A stretch of DNA of 64,000 nucleotides from Pedobacter nanyangensis (GCF_003313505.1 NZ_QMHO01000002.1:62001-126000), one strand, 5' to 3'. Counted from the first letter of the stretch, positions 16,847 through 27,244 are shown. The notes: a model not told the origin generated them from the letters alone. Made by a program: numbers and translations.

Positions 16847-18040
16847 ATGAAAAAGATTAACATTGCCTTCATGATGCTGGCTTTGCTAACGGTTAATACC
16901 TTAAAAGCCCAGGTTATTGCAGGTTGGAATTTAAAAGCCTACAGTACCGGCAATAATTCCATCCCAGGAAGCCTTAACGCGACCACTCAGGACGCCAATA
17001 TCGAAACACCTGTTTTATCAAGAGGCAGTGGGCTAACGCCAAGTTATTTCAACTATGCTTATTTTTCTGATGTCACTTCAACAAGCGCTACAGGAAATAC
17101 CGCTATCAATGCTGTTAGTAATGGCGATTACTATCTCGTTACCCTAAAAGCGGCAACAGGTACAATGAACATCACGAAAATTAACTACCAATTATATCGA
17201 TCGGCAAATGGACCAAACACTTTCAGATGGGCCTATAGTATTAATGGTGGCGCCTATGTGAATGTAGGTACCGCTGATGTAACCTATACAGGTACAGAAA
17301 ACCTGGGATTGGTACAAAGTACCATTGATTTATCCGGTATAACCGAGTTGCAAAACATTCCTGCAACCTCAACAGTAACTTTCAGACTGTTAGGATGGGG
17401 AGCAGCCACGGGTACCAGAAGATTTGGACTGGGCAGAAACGCCTCTGCATCTGATAATACGTTAATTCTTGCTTTCGAGGGATCTTTATCCGCAACACTT
17501 CCTGTGGAACTTACCTCTTTTACCGCAAAACCACAAAGCAATACCGTGCAATTGAATTGGCAAACCGCCTCTGAACAGCGCAATTCACATTTCGAAATCC
17601 TGCGTTCAGCAAATGGGGCTAGTTTTGAGGTGATTGGAACAAAGCAAGGACACGGCACCACCCAAAGTAAACAAAACTACAGTTTTATGGATAAACAGCC
17701 CATAAACGGAACCAGCTATTATGCCCTGAAACAGTATAACGAAGATGGGGGAAGTAAACTTTATGATGCCATCTCTGTAAAAACTACCTTAACTTCTGAA
17801 TGGTTCAGCGTGGCACCAAGTACAGCTGGTATTTCTCTTCGTGTAGATGCCGGTTTAAGCGAAAAGGCCAATATTTCCATTATGGATGTCAGCGGAAACA
17901 AAATTACCGAAAGACAACTGCTGTTAAATAAGGGTGTTAACCAATTAGAGATCGAGAATGTCATGCTGGCCAAGGGCAAGTTATATTTGGTCAACCTCAA
18001 ATCGGCAAGTATCAACCAAACCGCTAAAATTATCAAATAG
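16847..18040 (+). CDS. T9SS cargo protein with one copy of the unnamed domain
   Basis: 397 residues. Signal peptide ends near LKAQ; one copy of the domain (about 22-210: VIAGWNLKAY, LSRGSG, FRWAYSINGG, IDLSGITELQ, FRLLGWG). Then the linker LPVELTSFTAKPQSNTVQLNW and a type A sorting domain ending KLYLVNLKSASINQTAKIIK. It is the third member of a tandem family 14272-18040, likely arisen by duplication. It precedes SusC by 89 bases with no clear terminator, so it may be part of the same transcript. Function not known. Confidence 0.8.
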   Translation: MKKINIAFMMLALLTVNTLKAQVIAGWNLKAYSTGNNSIPGSLNATTQDANIETPVLSRGSGLTPSYFNYAYFSDVTSTSATGNTAINAVSNGDYYLVTLKAATGTMNITKINYQLYRSANGPNTFRWAYSINGGAYVNVGTADVTYTGTENLGLVQSTIDLSGITELQNIPATSTVTFRLLGWGAATGTRRFGLGRNASASDNTLILAFEGSLSATLPVELTSFTAKPQSNTVQLNWQTASEQRNSHFEILRSANGASFEVIGTKQGHGTTQSKQNYSFMDKQPINGTSYYALKQYNEDGGSKLYDAISVKTTLTSEWFSVAPSTAGISLRVDAGLSEKANISIMDVSGNKITERQLLLNKGVNQLEIENVMLAKGKLYLVNLKSASINQTAKIIK

Positions 18041-18129
18041 AAAAAAAGAAGAGCATTGATTTATATTTCATCTTTTAGGGATGAGTAGGGGATCTATGTG
18101 CCTAAAAAAACAAATTTATCCTTAAAAAT

Positions 18130-21100
18130 ATGCAGCGAAAATTAGCACCAGTGTTTTTTTTGTTTCTGTTGTTGAGCTGTTTTTTTACTTCGGTAAGAGC
18201 GCAGCAAACCTTAAAAGCAATTAGCCTTAAAGTTATAGATGCCGACCGAAACGACCCTTTGGCCGGTGTAGTTGTTGGCGCTGTTTTAGATAAAAAGAAA
18301 TCAACCTTAACTAACGAAGAGGGCTTTTTCTCCATCACACTGTCTGAAACAGACACCTTAGTGATTTCTCACATTGGTTATCAGCGCCAGCGTATTGCCG
18401 TGAAGAAAATCAGTGGAAATACCATCGCCTTAAAACCAATGGCCACCCAATTGGAGGATGTGATCATTATCGGTTACGGAACAGCAAAAAGAGATGAAAT
18501 AGCGGGCTCGGTAGCCAAGGTTGATATCGAAGAAATGAAAAAAGCACCCGTAACTTCTTTTGAACAGGCACTGCAAGGGCGGGTAGCAGGACTACAAATC
18601 TCAGCCAACGACGGGCAGCCCGGCGACGAAATGAACGTCGTGATCAGAGGCGGTAATTCGCTCACGCAAAGCAATGCACCCTTGTATGTGATTGATGGCT
18701 TTCCAATAGAAGATCCCTCTTTAAGTTCCCTCAGCCCCGATGATATTGCTTCTATCACCATTTTGAAAGATGCCGCCTCAACTGCAGTTTACGGTGCCAG
18801 GGGAGCAAATGGTGTAATTGTAATTGAAACCAAAAGAGGGCAAGAGGGAAAACCCGCATTCACTTATCAGCTTAACTATGGCGTGCAACATACGGATAAG
18901 CGAATGGATTTGATGAATCCTTATGAATTTGTGAAATACCAGTTGGAATTTAATCCAACCCGGGCAAATAGTACCTACCTAATTAACGGCCGCACTTTGG
19001 ACAGTTACAAAGATATCGAAGGGATAAACTGGCAGGAGGCGGTATTTAGAACCGGAGCTTACCAGCAACATAATATCAGTGTAACAGGAGGTACCAAGCA
19101 GTCTAAGTACATGATCTCGGCTGCCATACTTGATCAGCAGGGAATGATCATCAATACTGGATTTAAGCGCTATCAAGGTCGTTTGGCCTTAGACCAAAGC
19201 TTTTCCAAACGAGTTACTTTTAGGCTGCGGGCCGATTATAGTAGTCAGGATGCTTATGGACAACGGGTAGCGGCATCCAATGCTGATAGTAACGGGGCGC
19301 AAGCAACCAGTTACTTGCTTTTTGGCACTTGGGGATATAGGCCTGTAACGGGAAATGTTGATGAAAATTTGGAAGATGACCTCCTGGATCCTACCATTCA
19401 GCTCTCTACAGACTCGAGAATCAATCCGGTAATGTCGGCCAGTAACGAATACAACAGTAACAAAATCCAGAACCTCAATGCCAATGCTTTTGTCAATTTC
19501 AACATTATGGATGGACTAGATTTTAAAATTTCTGGCGGCATCAGCAACAGAAACTCCAGGGTTGATGAATTTTACAACAGTAGCACTTCAAGGGGCAATA
19601 TCAATATCTACGGTAACTCAGCAAGGGGAGTAAACGGCGCAATTGACTTTCCGTCAAGATTTAGCTGGACCAATGAAAATACCCTGAACTACACTAAACA
19701 ATTTAACAAGGTACATCGTATCAATTCAGTGATAGGTTTTACCATGCAGGAAGTAAAAAGCTCGTCCTATGGCTTTGCTACCCGCCGCATAGCCGATGAA
19801 AGCTTGGGCATGCCCAGCCTGGCTTTGGGTACACCTTATCAGGTTGGAGCCATGGAGTCAAGAAATACCTTGCTTTCAGCACTGGGAAGGATCAACTACA
19901 ACTATAAATCCAAATATACCATCGAATTTAGCATGCGTGCAGATGGCTCCTCTAAATTTAGGCCAGAGAACCGTTGGGGCTATTTCCCGGCAGCAAGTTT
20001 GGCATGGTTGGCAAGCCGCGAAAAATTCATTAAAAATATCAAGGCCATTAGCAATGCCAAGTTTAGGATAAGCTATGGCCTTTCTGGAAATAACCGCGTG
20101 GGCGATTTCTCTTATCTGTCAACCATTGGCTATCCTATGGCAAATGCTTATTCTTTCCAAAATCAAACCCCACAGTTGGGCAGTTGGTTAAGTAATTTGG
20201 GTAACCCACAATTAACTTGGGAAACTACCGCCCAGCTGGATTTGGGAACGGATATTTCTTTGTTAAAAGACCGAATTAACTTTACCATAGACTATTACAA
20301 CAAAGAAACCAAGGATTTACTGCTAAACGCTGATATCCCTACCACTACGGGCTATTCGAGAGTGTTCAGAAACATTGGGAAAGTACAAAACAAAGGTTGG
20401 GAGTTTACCTTATCTACCATTAATATCAAAAATGCGAACTTTTCGTGGTCTAGTAATTTCAACATCTCCTTTAATAAAAATAAAGTATTGGAACTGGCAG
20501 ATAACCAGGAAGTTTTCCTGAGCCGTGTATCATGGACCAGCACTTTTAATGCTACACCTTTGTATCTCACTAAGGTAGGCCAGCCCGTTTCGCAGTTTTA
20601 TGGTTATGCCTTTGATGGCGTGTATCAATATGCTGATTTTGATCAGATGGCCGATGGCAGTTACAAACTAAAATCGGGAATTACCGACAATGGTAACGAT
20701 AGAGAAAGTATCCAGCCTGGCGACGTTAGATACAAAGATATGAACGGAGACAGGGTCATCAACGATCAAGATATGGTCGTTATCGGTAGAACTTTACCTA
20801 AGCATACCGGCGGTTTTTCCAACGTATTCCAATATAAATCATTTACCCTTAGTGCTTTATTGCAATGGAGCTATGGTAACCACATCTTTAACGCCAATAG
20901 GGTGGTTTTTGAGGGCAATGAAATTAATCGAAATAATGTGAACCAATTTGCGGTTTACCAAAACAGATGGACCCCAACTAACCCGAGCAATACCATGTTT
21001 AGGGCAGGTGGATCAGGACCATTGGGAGCCTATTCTTCGCGTACGATTGAAGATGGTTCCTACCTGCGGTTAAAAACAGTGGCCTTGGCCTATCTCATTC

Positions 21101-21297
21101 CGGCAAAATGGTCAGCAAAAATCGGATTGAGCAAGTTGCAGGTCACCGCATCTGCACAAAACCTGGCCACTTGGACCAAGTATTCGGGGATGGACCCCGA
21201 GGTTTCGGTACGCAATACCATACTTACCCCAGGTTTCGATTACTCTGCCTACCCATTACCAAAAACAATTGTATTTGGGCTACAAGCATCATTTTAA
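18130..21297 (+). CDS. susC: SusC/RagA TonB-dependent outer-membrane transporter
   Basis: 1055 residues, usual SusC length. Signal peptide ends at VRAQQ. Next are an N-terminal carboxypeptidase-regulatory-like (CNA_B-like) domain (about 30-105), a TonB-box-like stretch (LEDVIIIGYGTAKRDE), a plug domain with the SusC signature IRGGNSLTQSNAPLYVIDG and ILKDAASTAVYGARGANGV, and a large beta-barrel ending in an aromatic residue (LQASF). With SusD it imports oligosaccharides through the outer membrane. No FecI/FecR sigma pair or hybrid two-component system is next to it. SusD follows after 7 bases. Confidence 0.96.
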   Translation: MQRKLAPVFFLFLLLSCFFTSVRAQQTLKAISLKVIDADRNDPLAGVVVGAVLDKKKSTLTNEEGFFSITLSETDTLVISHIGYQRQRIAVKKISGNTIALKPMATQLEDVIIIGYGTAKRDEIAGSVAKVDIEEMKKAPVTSFEQALQGRVAGLQISANDGQPGDEMNVVIRGGNSLTQSNAPLYVIDGFPIEDPSLSSLSPDDIASITILKDAASTAVYGARGANGVIVIETKRGQEGKPAFTYQLNYGVQHTDKRMDLMNPYEFVKYQLEFNPTRANSTYLINGRTLDSYKDIEGINWQEAVFRTGAYQQHNISVTGGTKQSKYMISAAILDQQGMIINTGFKRYQGRLALDQSFSKRVTFRLRADYSSQDAYGQRVAASNADSNGAQATSYLLFGTWGYRPVTGNVDENLEDDLLDPTIQLSTDSRINPVMSASNEYNSNKIQNLNANAFVNFNIMDGLDFKISGGISNRNSRVDEFYNSSTSRGNINIYGNSARGVNGAIDFPSRFSWTNENTLNYTKQFNKVHRINSVIGFTMQEVKSSSYGFATRRIADESLGMPSLALGTPYQVGAMESRNTLLSALGRINYNYKSKYTIEFSMRADGSSKFRPENRWGYFPAASLAWLASREKFIKNIKAISNAKFRISYGLSGNNRVGDFSYLSTIGYPMANAYSFQNQTPQLGSWLSNLGNPQLTWETTAQLDLGTDISLLKDRINFTIDYYNKETKDLLLNADIPTTTGYSRVFRNIGKVQNKGWEFTLSTINIKNANFSWSSNFNISFNKNKVLELADNQEVFLSRVSWTSTFNATPLYLTKVGQPVSQFYGYAFDGVYQYADFDQMADGSYKLKSGITDNGNDRESIQPGDVRYKDMNGDRVINDQDMVVIGRTLPKHTGGFSNVFQYKSFTLSALLQWSYGNHIFNANRVVFEGNEINRNNVNQFAVYQNRWTPTNPSNTMFRAGGSGPLGAYSSRTIEDGSYLRLKTVALAYLIPAKWSAKIGLSKLQVTASAQNLATWTKYSGMDPEVSVRNTILTPGFDYSAYPLPKTIVFGLQASF

Positions 21298-21304
21298 GAG
21301 TTTT

Positions 21305-22882
21305 ATGAAAAGAAAATATCAAATCATTATCGCATGCTTAACTGTTGGTTTCATCAGTTCATGCTCAAAGTTTTTGGATGTTAAACCTAAGGACTCCATA
21401 CTGCCCGACGAGTATTTTGAAACTGAAATACAGTTGAACAAAGCCCTGATAGGCGTTTACGATGTGCTGGGCAGCTCGGCACTTTACGGCAACTACATGC
21501 ACGGCCGTATGGGCTTAGATGCCGATGAAGGTTTTCAACGAAGCTCAACCTTGGTTACCGGTCCCATCACTTATGATGTAGAAGCGGCCGACTTAACAGT
21601 CCAGAACTTTTGGGCTGCTTTGTACGATGGCATTAACCGGGCCAATTTCCTGCTTGAAAATATCCACCGCCCTAAAATGGACGAAACCAAGAGAAACGAA
21701 ATCAAGGGACAGGTGCTTTTTCTGAGAGGTTATTATTATTTCCTTTTGGTGGCCAACTTTGGCGATGTACCCCTAATTACTACGGCAACCAAATCCATAG
21801 GCAATACGCAAATTGCCCGCACACCTTCCAAACAGGTTTATGAGCAAATTGAAAAAGACATGCTTGCCGCCGAACCGCTGGTAAAAAGTGCTACCGAAGT
21901 GGGATTTGGCGGCAAAATCAACAAATCAGCGGTATGGGGCATATTGGCAAAAGTTTACTTGTACTGGGCGGGCTATCCGCTACGGGACCAAACCAAGTAT
22001 GAAGAAGCCAGAAAATGGTCGTTAAAGGTAATTACCTCTGGAGAGCACACGCTAAATCCATCGTATCAGCAAATTTTTATCAATTATGCCCAGGATAAAT
22101 ACGATATCAAGGAAAGTATCTGGGAGGTAGAATTTTGGGGCAATGATGCCGAAGCTTATGTCGAGTCGGGCAGGGTAGGTAGTGTATTGGGAATTGCCAA
22201 TTCCACGGATGATCCGGTAGTAGGCAGGGTGTTGGGGTACATCAACGCTACCGCTACATTGTACAGGAGGTATGAAGACACCGATTTACGCCGCGATTGG
22301 GCCATTGGACCTTTCCGGTACAGTGGCACCCCACCGGCAAAAATCAACTACAGTGCCACACAGATTTATCAGCGCAACGCCGGTAAATGGCGACGCGAAT
22401 ATGAAGTGGTTTCCCCAAAATCCATTATCTCAACTCCGCAAAACTATCCATTGCTACGTTACAGTGATGTATTGCTCATGTATGCCGAAGCAGAAACCGA
22501 AGTAAGCGGAACCCCAATTGCCGCGGCCTATAATGCCATTAACCAGGTGCGTAGGCGGGCTTATGGAAAAGAAATCAATACGCCCAATGCCACCGTTGAT
22601 TTTTCGGGAATGGGAAAAGCCAGTTTTTTAGGCGCCCTGCAAGATGAAAGAAGTCGCGAGCTCGCTTTTGAATCCATTCGCAAAGGCGATTTGGTAAGAT
22701 GGGGCCTATTGGTAAACAAAATGAAAACGGTGGAAGCTGATTTTGGAAAGGACATAGTGCCTGACAACCTCAAACATGGTGCTAAAACTTTCAAAAGCGC
22801 ATCAGCCAGAGATGTGGTTTTCCCAATCCCAGCCTATGAAATGTCCTTAAACAGATTATTAATTCAAAATTACGGGTGGTAA
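21305..22882 (+). CDS. susD: SusD/RagB-family nutrient-binding lipoprotein
   Basis: 525 residues from the ATG at 21305 (MKRKYQIIIACLTVGFISSC); an earlier in-frame start overlaps susC and is rejected. The lipobox ISSC gives a lipid-anchored protein facing outward. Typical features: FLDVKPKDSILPDEYF near the start, TPR-like helices (GQVLFLRGYYYFLLVANFGDVPL) and the C-terminal RSRELAFESIRKGDLVRWG region. It forms the lid of the SusC transporter and binds the glycan. The ligand cannot be inferred from sequence alone. Confidence 0.96.
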   Translation: MKRKYQIIIACLTVGFISSCSKFLDVKPKDSILPDEYFETEIQLNKALIGVYDVLGSSALYGNYMHGRMGLDADEGFQRSSTLVTGPITYDVEAADLTVQNFWAALYDGINRANFLLENIHRPKMDETKRNEIKGQVLFLRGYYYFLLVANFGDVPLITTATKSIGNTQIARTPSKQVYEQIEKDMLAAEPLVKSATEVGFGGKINKSAVWGILAKVYLYWAGYPLRDQTKYEEARKWSLKVITSGEHTLNPSYQQIFINYAQDKYDIKESIWEVEFWGNDAEAYVESGRVGSVLGIANSTDDPVVGRVLGYINATATLYRRYEDTDLRRDWAIGPFRYSGTPPAKINYSATQIYQRNAGKWRREYEVVSPKSIISTPQNYPLLRYSDVLLMYAEAETEVSGTPIAAAYNAINQVRRRAYGKEINTPNATVDFSGMGKASFLGALQDERSRELAFESIRKGDLVRWGLLVNKMKTVEADFGKDIVPDNLKHGAKTFKSASARDVVFPIPAYEMSLNRLLIQNYGW

Positions 22883-22893
22883 AATTTAAGGTA

Positions 22894-23808
22894 ATGAAAA
22901 ACAACATGATATATGCAGCTTTGCTGGGCTTCTGTTTGGCTTCCTGCGATAAAGAAAAAACACTTAGCGAACCCGTTTTTGAGGTAAAGGCCAATGCCAG
23001 TACATACAAGGTAGGCGATAGGGTACAATTTAACTTAACCGGTAATCCGGATATCGTAAGCTTTTATTCGGGAGAAGTAGGTAACGACTACAATTATGTG
23101 CAAGGCAGGGTAATGCCCGCTACAAGTGCCCTTTCGTTCACTACCCGTGTGCTTGCCGCCGGGCAAACCAATCAGTTCGAGGTATTGGCCTCTTCTGATT
23201 TTAATGGGATTTACACCTTGGAAAATGTACAGGCCGCCACATGGGTTCCATTAAACAGTAGGATAAATTTGGCAACAGCAAATACAGAGGTTAACGCTGG
23301 TACAGTAAGTGTAAATGATGCCTTAAGCAAGGGAAAGGCCATTTACATAGGCTTCAGATATAAAACCAAGGCCAAAGAAAATGCAGGTAACCTGCTGGGC
23401 GCCCGTTGGCGGGTAACCAATTTTTCGTTCCTCATTTCATCGGCCATTTCTTCCGAAGAAAAGGCACTTAGCGGTAGCGCCGGATGGAACGTGGTTACCA
23501 GCAGCAACTACGAAGCTAACAGGGTGCGTATTACCAGTGCTTATTTAGAATTTATGGGAAACGCTACCAATACATCGGTAGATACCGAAGGCTGGATCAT
23601 TACTTACCCTATCCTGTTTGATGGGTTTATCACTTATTTACCAGACAAGTCTAAACCAATTAAGAGTATTGGTAGTCAAAGCGTGCAAAACTATACCCAT
23701 ATTTACCAGCAAGCTGGAACTTACAAAGCAACTTTTATAGCTGCAAATGCCAATACAGAAGGTTCAAAACAAATTAAAAGAGAAATTACCCTAAACATTA
23801 TTCCCTAA
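22894..23808 (+). CDS. DUF5017-type surface lipoprotein
   Basis: 304 residues from the ATG at 22894. Lipobox CLASC near residue 17. The mature N-terminus has a PKD/Ig-like start and the segment FNLTGNPDIVSFYSGEVGNDY, which I recognise as the DUF5017 signature found in proteins encoded next to SusCD. The rest looks all-beta, with RWRVTNFSFLI and a C-terminal PKD-like strand pattern ending REITLNIIP. In such loci these lipoproteins sit at the surface and probably bind glycan. It follows SusD after 11 bases. Confidence 0.75.
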   Translation: MKNNMIYAALLGFCLASCDKEKTLSEPVFEVKANASTYKVGDRVQFNLTGNPDIVSFYSGEVGNDYNYVQGRVMPATSALSFTTRVLAAGQTNQFEVLASSDFNGIYTLENVQAATWVPLNSRINLATANTEVNAGTVSVNDALSKGKAIYIGFRYKTKAKENAGNLLGARWRVTNFSFLISSAISSEEKALSGSAGWNVVTSSNYEANRVRITSAYLEFMGNATNTSVDTEGWIITYPILFDGFITYLPDKSKPIKSIGSQSVQNYTHIYQQAGTYKATFIAANANTEGSKQIKREITLNIIP

Positions 23809-23814
23809 ACCACA

Positions 23815-24165
23815 ATGAAAAAACTTTTTTTAAGCATTGCTTGCACGTTACTGCTCCACCTTGGGTTACAAGCACAAGAAACACCGCATAAATACAGTTC
23901 GTTTCCCTTTAATACGCAAAGCCTAAAGGAAATTGGGTGCAGTGCCGAACAAATCAAAAAAATCGCAGAAATTAGAAAAACGGTGATGGACGAGCGTAAA
24001 AAGGTAAACGACGATGCCGCCATGACTGATCGTGACAAAAAACTGGAGCAGCGCAAGCTTATCGACAAAAGTAAGTTGCAAATGATGGAAGTACTTACGG
24101 ATGAACAAAAGCAAAAGGTAGAAGAATTTAACAAAAAGGCCAAAGAAGAAAAATCATCGTGTTAA
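23815..24165 (+). CDS. Small secreted helical protein, Spy/CpxP-like
   Basis: 116 residues with a signal peptide ending GLQAQ. The mature part is almost wholly charged helix with heptad-like spacing (IKKIAEIRKTVMDERKKV) and an LTDEQKQKVEEF motif similar to the LTxxQ motif of Spy/CpxP/ZraP periplasmic proteins. A shared EIGCSAEQ segment with one cysteine recurs in its paralogue at 27245. It lies 6 bases after the DUF5017 gene and 1 base before an esterase gene, so it is strongly linked to them. A periplasmic chaperone role is inference from the motif. Confidence 0.7.
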   Translation: MKKLFLSIACTLLLHLGLQAQETPHKYSSFPFNTQSLKEIGCSAEQIKKIAEIRKTVMDERKKVNDDAAMTDRDKKLEQRKLIDKSKLQMMEVLTDEQKQKVEEFNKKAKEEKSSC

Positions 24166-24166
24166 A

Positions 24167-25588
24167 ATGAAGAAAATATGGATCGCCCTATCATTAACAT
24201 GGTGGTTGGGTAGTGCGCAGGCAAAAGTAATATTGCCTTATGTATTTAGTAACGGAATGGTACTGCAACAGCAAAGTAATGCCGCCATTTGGGGTAAAGC
24301 CACTCCTGGAGCAGCGGTAAATGTGGTCACTTCGTGGAATAAAAAAGTGTATAAAGTGAAAGCCAATGCCGATAGCACCTGGAAAGTGAAAGTAGAAACC
24401 CCCCAAGCAGGTGGACCCTACCAAATTGACATCAATGATGGTGATTTGGTGAGTATTAAAGAAGTGCTGATTGGTGAGGTTTGGTTCATTTCTGGGCAGT
24501 CCAACATGGAGATGGCATTGCGTGGCATGGGTGAAAGCCAACCTATTCTTGGGGGACCAGAAGCAATTGCCAATGCCAATAACAACCAGATTAGGTTTTT
24601 TAGGAGCCAACATAAAGTTTGGGGAGCACCAACCGATAATTTGAGAGGCAGGTGGCAAGCCGCCAGTCCTGCAAGTGCACCGCTATTCAGTGCGTTAGGT
24701 TATTTTTTTGCCCTTAAACTTCAAAAGCAGCTAAACATCCCTGTGGGAATACTGCAAGTGGCCTATGGAGGTACACCCATAGAAGCCTGGATGAGCAGAG
24801 AAAGCTTGGCTCCATTTAGTGCCGAAGTAAAAATACCGCAGGAAAAAAATCAAGTGATCGCAAATAAAGGAACACCAACCAGTTTGTTCAATGGAATGAT
24901 TAACCCGATGATCGGTTTTACGGTAAAAGGAATGTTGTGGTATCAGGGCGAACATAACAGACGCTTTCCAGCGCTTTATGCCAAACTTTTTCCGGCCATG
25001 GTGGCTGACTGGCGCAAACGCTGGGACAACGGCGAGTTCCCTTTTTATTACGTGCAAATTGCCCCTTATGGTTCGCCGGAAAGTTACGTGCCCTACATCC
25101 CGTTTTTAAGGGAGTCTCAGCTCAATAGCTTAGCCGTTATACCCAATTCAGGGATGGTGGTAAATGTGGATTTAGGCGTAGCGCATTTTAACCATCCACC
25201 ATTTAAGGAAAAACTGGCCGATAGGATGTTGGCCATGGTGCTTCATAAAAGCTATGGATTTAAGCACCTGCCTTACCAGGGGCCAGTTTATAAGGCCTTG
25301 AGCGTGCAGGGAAATACCGCCATATTGAGCTTTAACCACGCTGAAAAGGGATTAAAGTTCAGCGAGCAGAACATGGCCAATTTTGAAGTGGCCGGCGCTG
25401 ATAAGAAGTTCTATCCAGCATCAACGCTTAGCATCAAAGGTAGTAGCATCGAAGTTAGCGCAACGGAAGTAAGCAAGCCTGTGGCAGTGCGTTATGCCTT
25501 TAAAGGCTGGGTGGTAGGCAATTTATACAATGCTGAGGGGTTTCCCGCTTCATCCTTCCGAACCGACAATTGGGAAATCCCCAAGTAG
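24167..25588 (+). CDS. Sialate O-acetylesterase-type SGNH esterase (1 of 3)
   Basis: 473 residues with a signal peptide ending GSAQA. SASA-domain esterase: nucleophile Ser112 in ISGQSNMEM, oxyanion-type block GILQVAYGGTPIEAWMS, LWYQGEHNR, and a C-terminal Asp/His part VDLGVAHFNHPPFKEKLADR. Known members remove O-acetyl groups from sialic acids or from plant polysaccharides such as xylan and pectin. The start overlaps no gene and lies 1 base after the Spy-like gene stop. Likely periplasmic. Exact substrate is unknown. Confidence 0.92.
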   Translation: MKKIWIALSLTWWLGSAQAKVILPYVFSNGMVLQQQSNAAIWGKATPGAAVNVVTSWNKKVYKVKANADSTWKVKVETPQAGGPYQIDINDGDLVSIKEVLIGEVWFISGQSNMEMALRGMGESQPILGGPEAIANANNNQIRFFRSQHKVWGAPTDNLRGRWQAASPASAPLFSALGYFFALKLQKQLNIPVGILQVAYGGTPIEAWMSRESLAPFSAEVKIPQEKNQVIANKGTPTSLFNGMINPMIGFTVKGMLWYQGEHNRRFPALYAKLFPAMVADWRKRWDNGEFPFYYVQIAPYGSPESYVPYIPFLRESQLNSLAVIPNSGMVVNVDLGVAHFNHPPFKEKLADRMLAMVLHKSYGFKHLPYQGPVYKALSVQGNTAILSFNHAEKGLKFSEQNMANFEVAGADKKFYPASTLSIKGSSIEVSATEVSKPVAVRYAFKGWVVGNLYNAEGFPASSFRTDNWEIPK

Positions 25589-25731
25589 CTTTTTCCTTCA
25601 TCATTGCCGAGTACCCAACAATCCTAAAGCTAAATGATTTGATCTTTTCGATTGTGGTTATTACAAGGTACGAAGCAATGACGAATTTAAGAGTGACTTT
25701 ATAACAAACCATTATCCAACTATTAATTAAC

Positions 25732-27168
25732 ATGAATAAAATCATAACCATATTGATTTGCTTTTTGCTCCAATCGCAATTATCCATGGCAAAAATTACC
25801 CTGCCTAGTTTCTTTGCCAATGGGATGGTATTGCAACAACAAGCACAAGTAAATTTTTGGGGCAATAGCAGTAACCCCTTAAAAATATTGACCATTACCA
25901 CCTCGTGGGACAATAAGAAATATCAAATAACTAGCGACCCCGGCGGTAAATGGAAAACCAAACTCATTACACCAAGGGCCGGTGGGCCATATACCATTAC
26001 CATTAACGACGGCGATAATGCCCAACTAAGCAACGTTTGGATTGGTGAGGTTTGGCTTGTATCAGGACAGTCTAACATGGAAATGCCAGTACAAGGCTTT
26101 AAAGATCAGCCTGTGCTAAACTCAGCCCAGATTTTCAAAAATGCCACCAACAAAAACATCCATGTTTTCAGAACAATTAAGGAAGCCAAGGGAGCACCAA
26201 CAGATCACATGCGTGGAAATTGGCAAGTAGCTGATTCGGCTGCCATACGCCTTTTCAGTGCCGTGGGTTATCTTTTTGCCGTTGAACTGCAACAAAAGCT
26301 ACAAGTACCAGTAGCTATTATCCAGTCTGCTTGGGGCGGTACAGGTGTAGAGTCGTGGATGAGCGCCGAAGCCCTGAAAGGATTTGATAAATACCCCCTA
26401 AAGGAAGCTAATGCCGTGCAAAAAACAGACCGGAATGCACCTTCGGCCCTGTTCAACGGAATGATCAATCCATTAATTGGTTACGGCATTAAAGGCGTGC
26501 TGTGGTATCAGGGAGAGCGTAACCACCGCGAACCAGACTTATACGCACAAATGTTCCCAAAAATGATTGCCGACTGGAGAACCCGCTGGAACATTGGCGA
26601 CTTTCCGTTTTACTACGTGCAGTTGGCTCCTATAGAATCTGTAAAAGATGGAGAACAGATCTCGCTTTCGGCCTTGTTTAGGGAAATGCAATACAACACC
26701 CAGCTTTCAGTACCTAATACGGCCATGTCAGTTACTTTGGATGCGGGCGAGCAAAAGATAATCCACCCGGCAAACAAACCTGTAGTAGCCAAACGTTTGG
26801 CCGCCATCGCACTTCATAAAAACTATGGTTTTAAAGAAATACCCTATGCTGGCCCAAGTTATAAAAGCTTCACCGTAAAGGATAGGCTGCTTATCCTTAA
26901 TTTTGAACATGCCGAAAATGGATTGAAAGCTTTTGATACGCCCAGTATCAATTTTGAGCTAGCCGGGGCCGACAAGGTATTTCACCCCGCAAAAGCTCAG
27001 GTTAAGGGCAATACGGTAATCCTACAGGCGGATCAGGTACCAAAGCCGGTAGCCGCACGCTATGGCTTTAAAATGTGGGTAATGGGCGATTTGTATAACG
27101 CCGAAGGCCTGCCAGCTTCATCCTTTAGAACCGATAATTGGTTTGCCCCAGCATACGGCAAAAAATAA
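25732..27168 (+). CDS. Sialate O-acetylesterase-type SGNH esterase (2 of 3)
   Basis: 478 residues, signal peptide ending QLSMA. Same architecture as the previous gene: nucleophile Ser114 in VSGQSNMEM, AIIQSAWGGTGVESWMS, LWYQGERNH, and LDAGEQKIIHPANKPVVAKRL with the catalytic-type Asp and His. Its block AWGGTGVESW and IHPANK are closer to canonical SASA proteins than the first copy. The 143-base gap from the first esterase has no terminator. A broad acetyl-ester range split between three paralogues is inference. Confidence 0.92.
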   Translation: MNKIITILICFLLQSQLSMAKITLPSFFANGMVLQQQAQVNFWGNSSNPLKILTITTSWDNKKYQITSDPGGKWKTKLITPRAGGPYTITINDGDNAQLSNVWIGEVWLVSGQSNMEMPVQGFKDQPVLNSAQIFKNATNKNIHVFRTIKEAKGAPTDHMRGNWQVADSAAIRLFSAVGYLFAVELQQKLQVPVAIIQSAWGGTGVESWMSAEALKGFDKYPLKEANAVQKTDRNAPSALFNGMINPLIGYGIKGVLWYQGERNHREPDLYAQMFPKMIADWRTRWNIGDFPFYYVQLAPIESVKDGEQISLSALFREMQYNTQLSVPNTAMSVTLDAGEQKIIHPANKPVVAKRLAAIALHKNYGFKEIPYAGPSYKSFTVKDRLLILNFEHAENGLKAFDTPSINFELAGADKVFHPAKAQVKGNTVILQADQVPKPVAARYGFKMWVMGDLYNAEGLPASSFRTDNWFAPAYGKK

Positions 27169-27244
27169 TTTGTTAAAAAGTATTAAAACCAATACAATGT
27201 ATTCAGTTATTGAATATATTTAAACAATTAAATATAAATTCTTA

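Noticed and set aside
18130..22882. Assigning a substrate such as sialic acid to the SusCD locus
   Set aside because: The esterase and aldolase families cover several sugars and the aldolase motif is atypical. No sialidase or other nan genes are visible.
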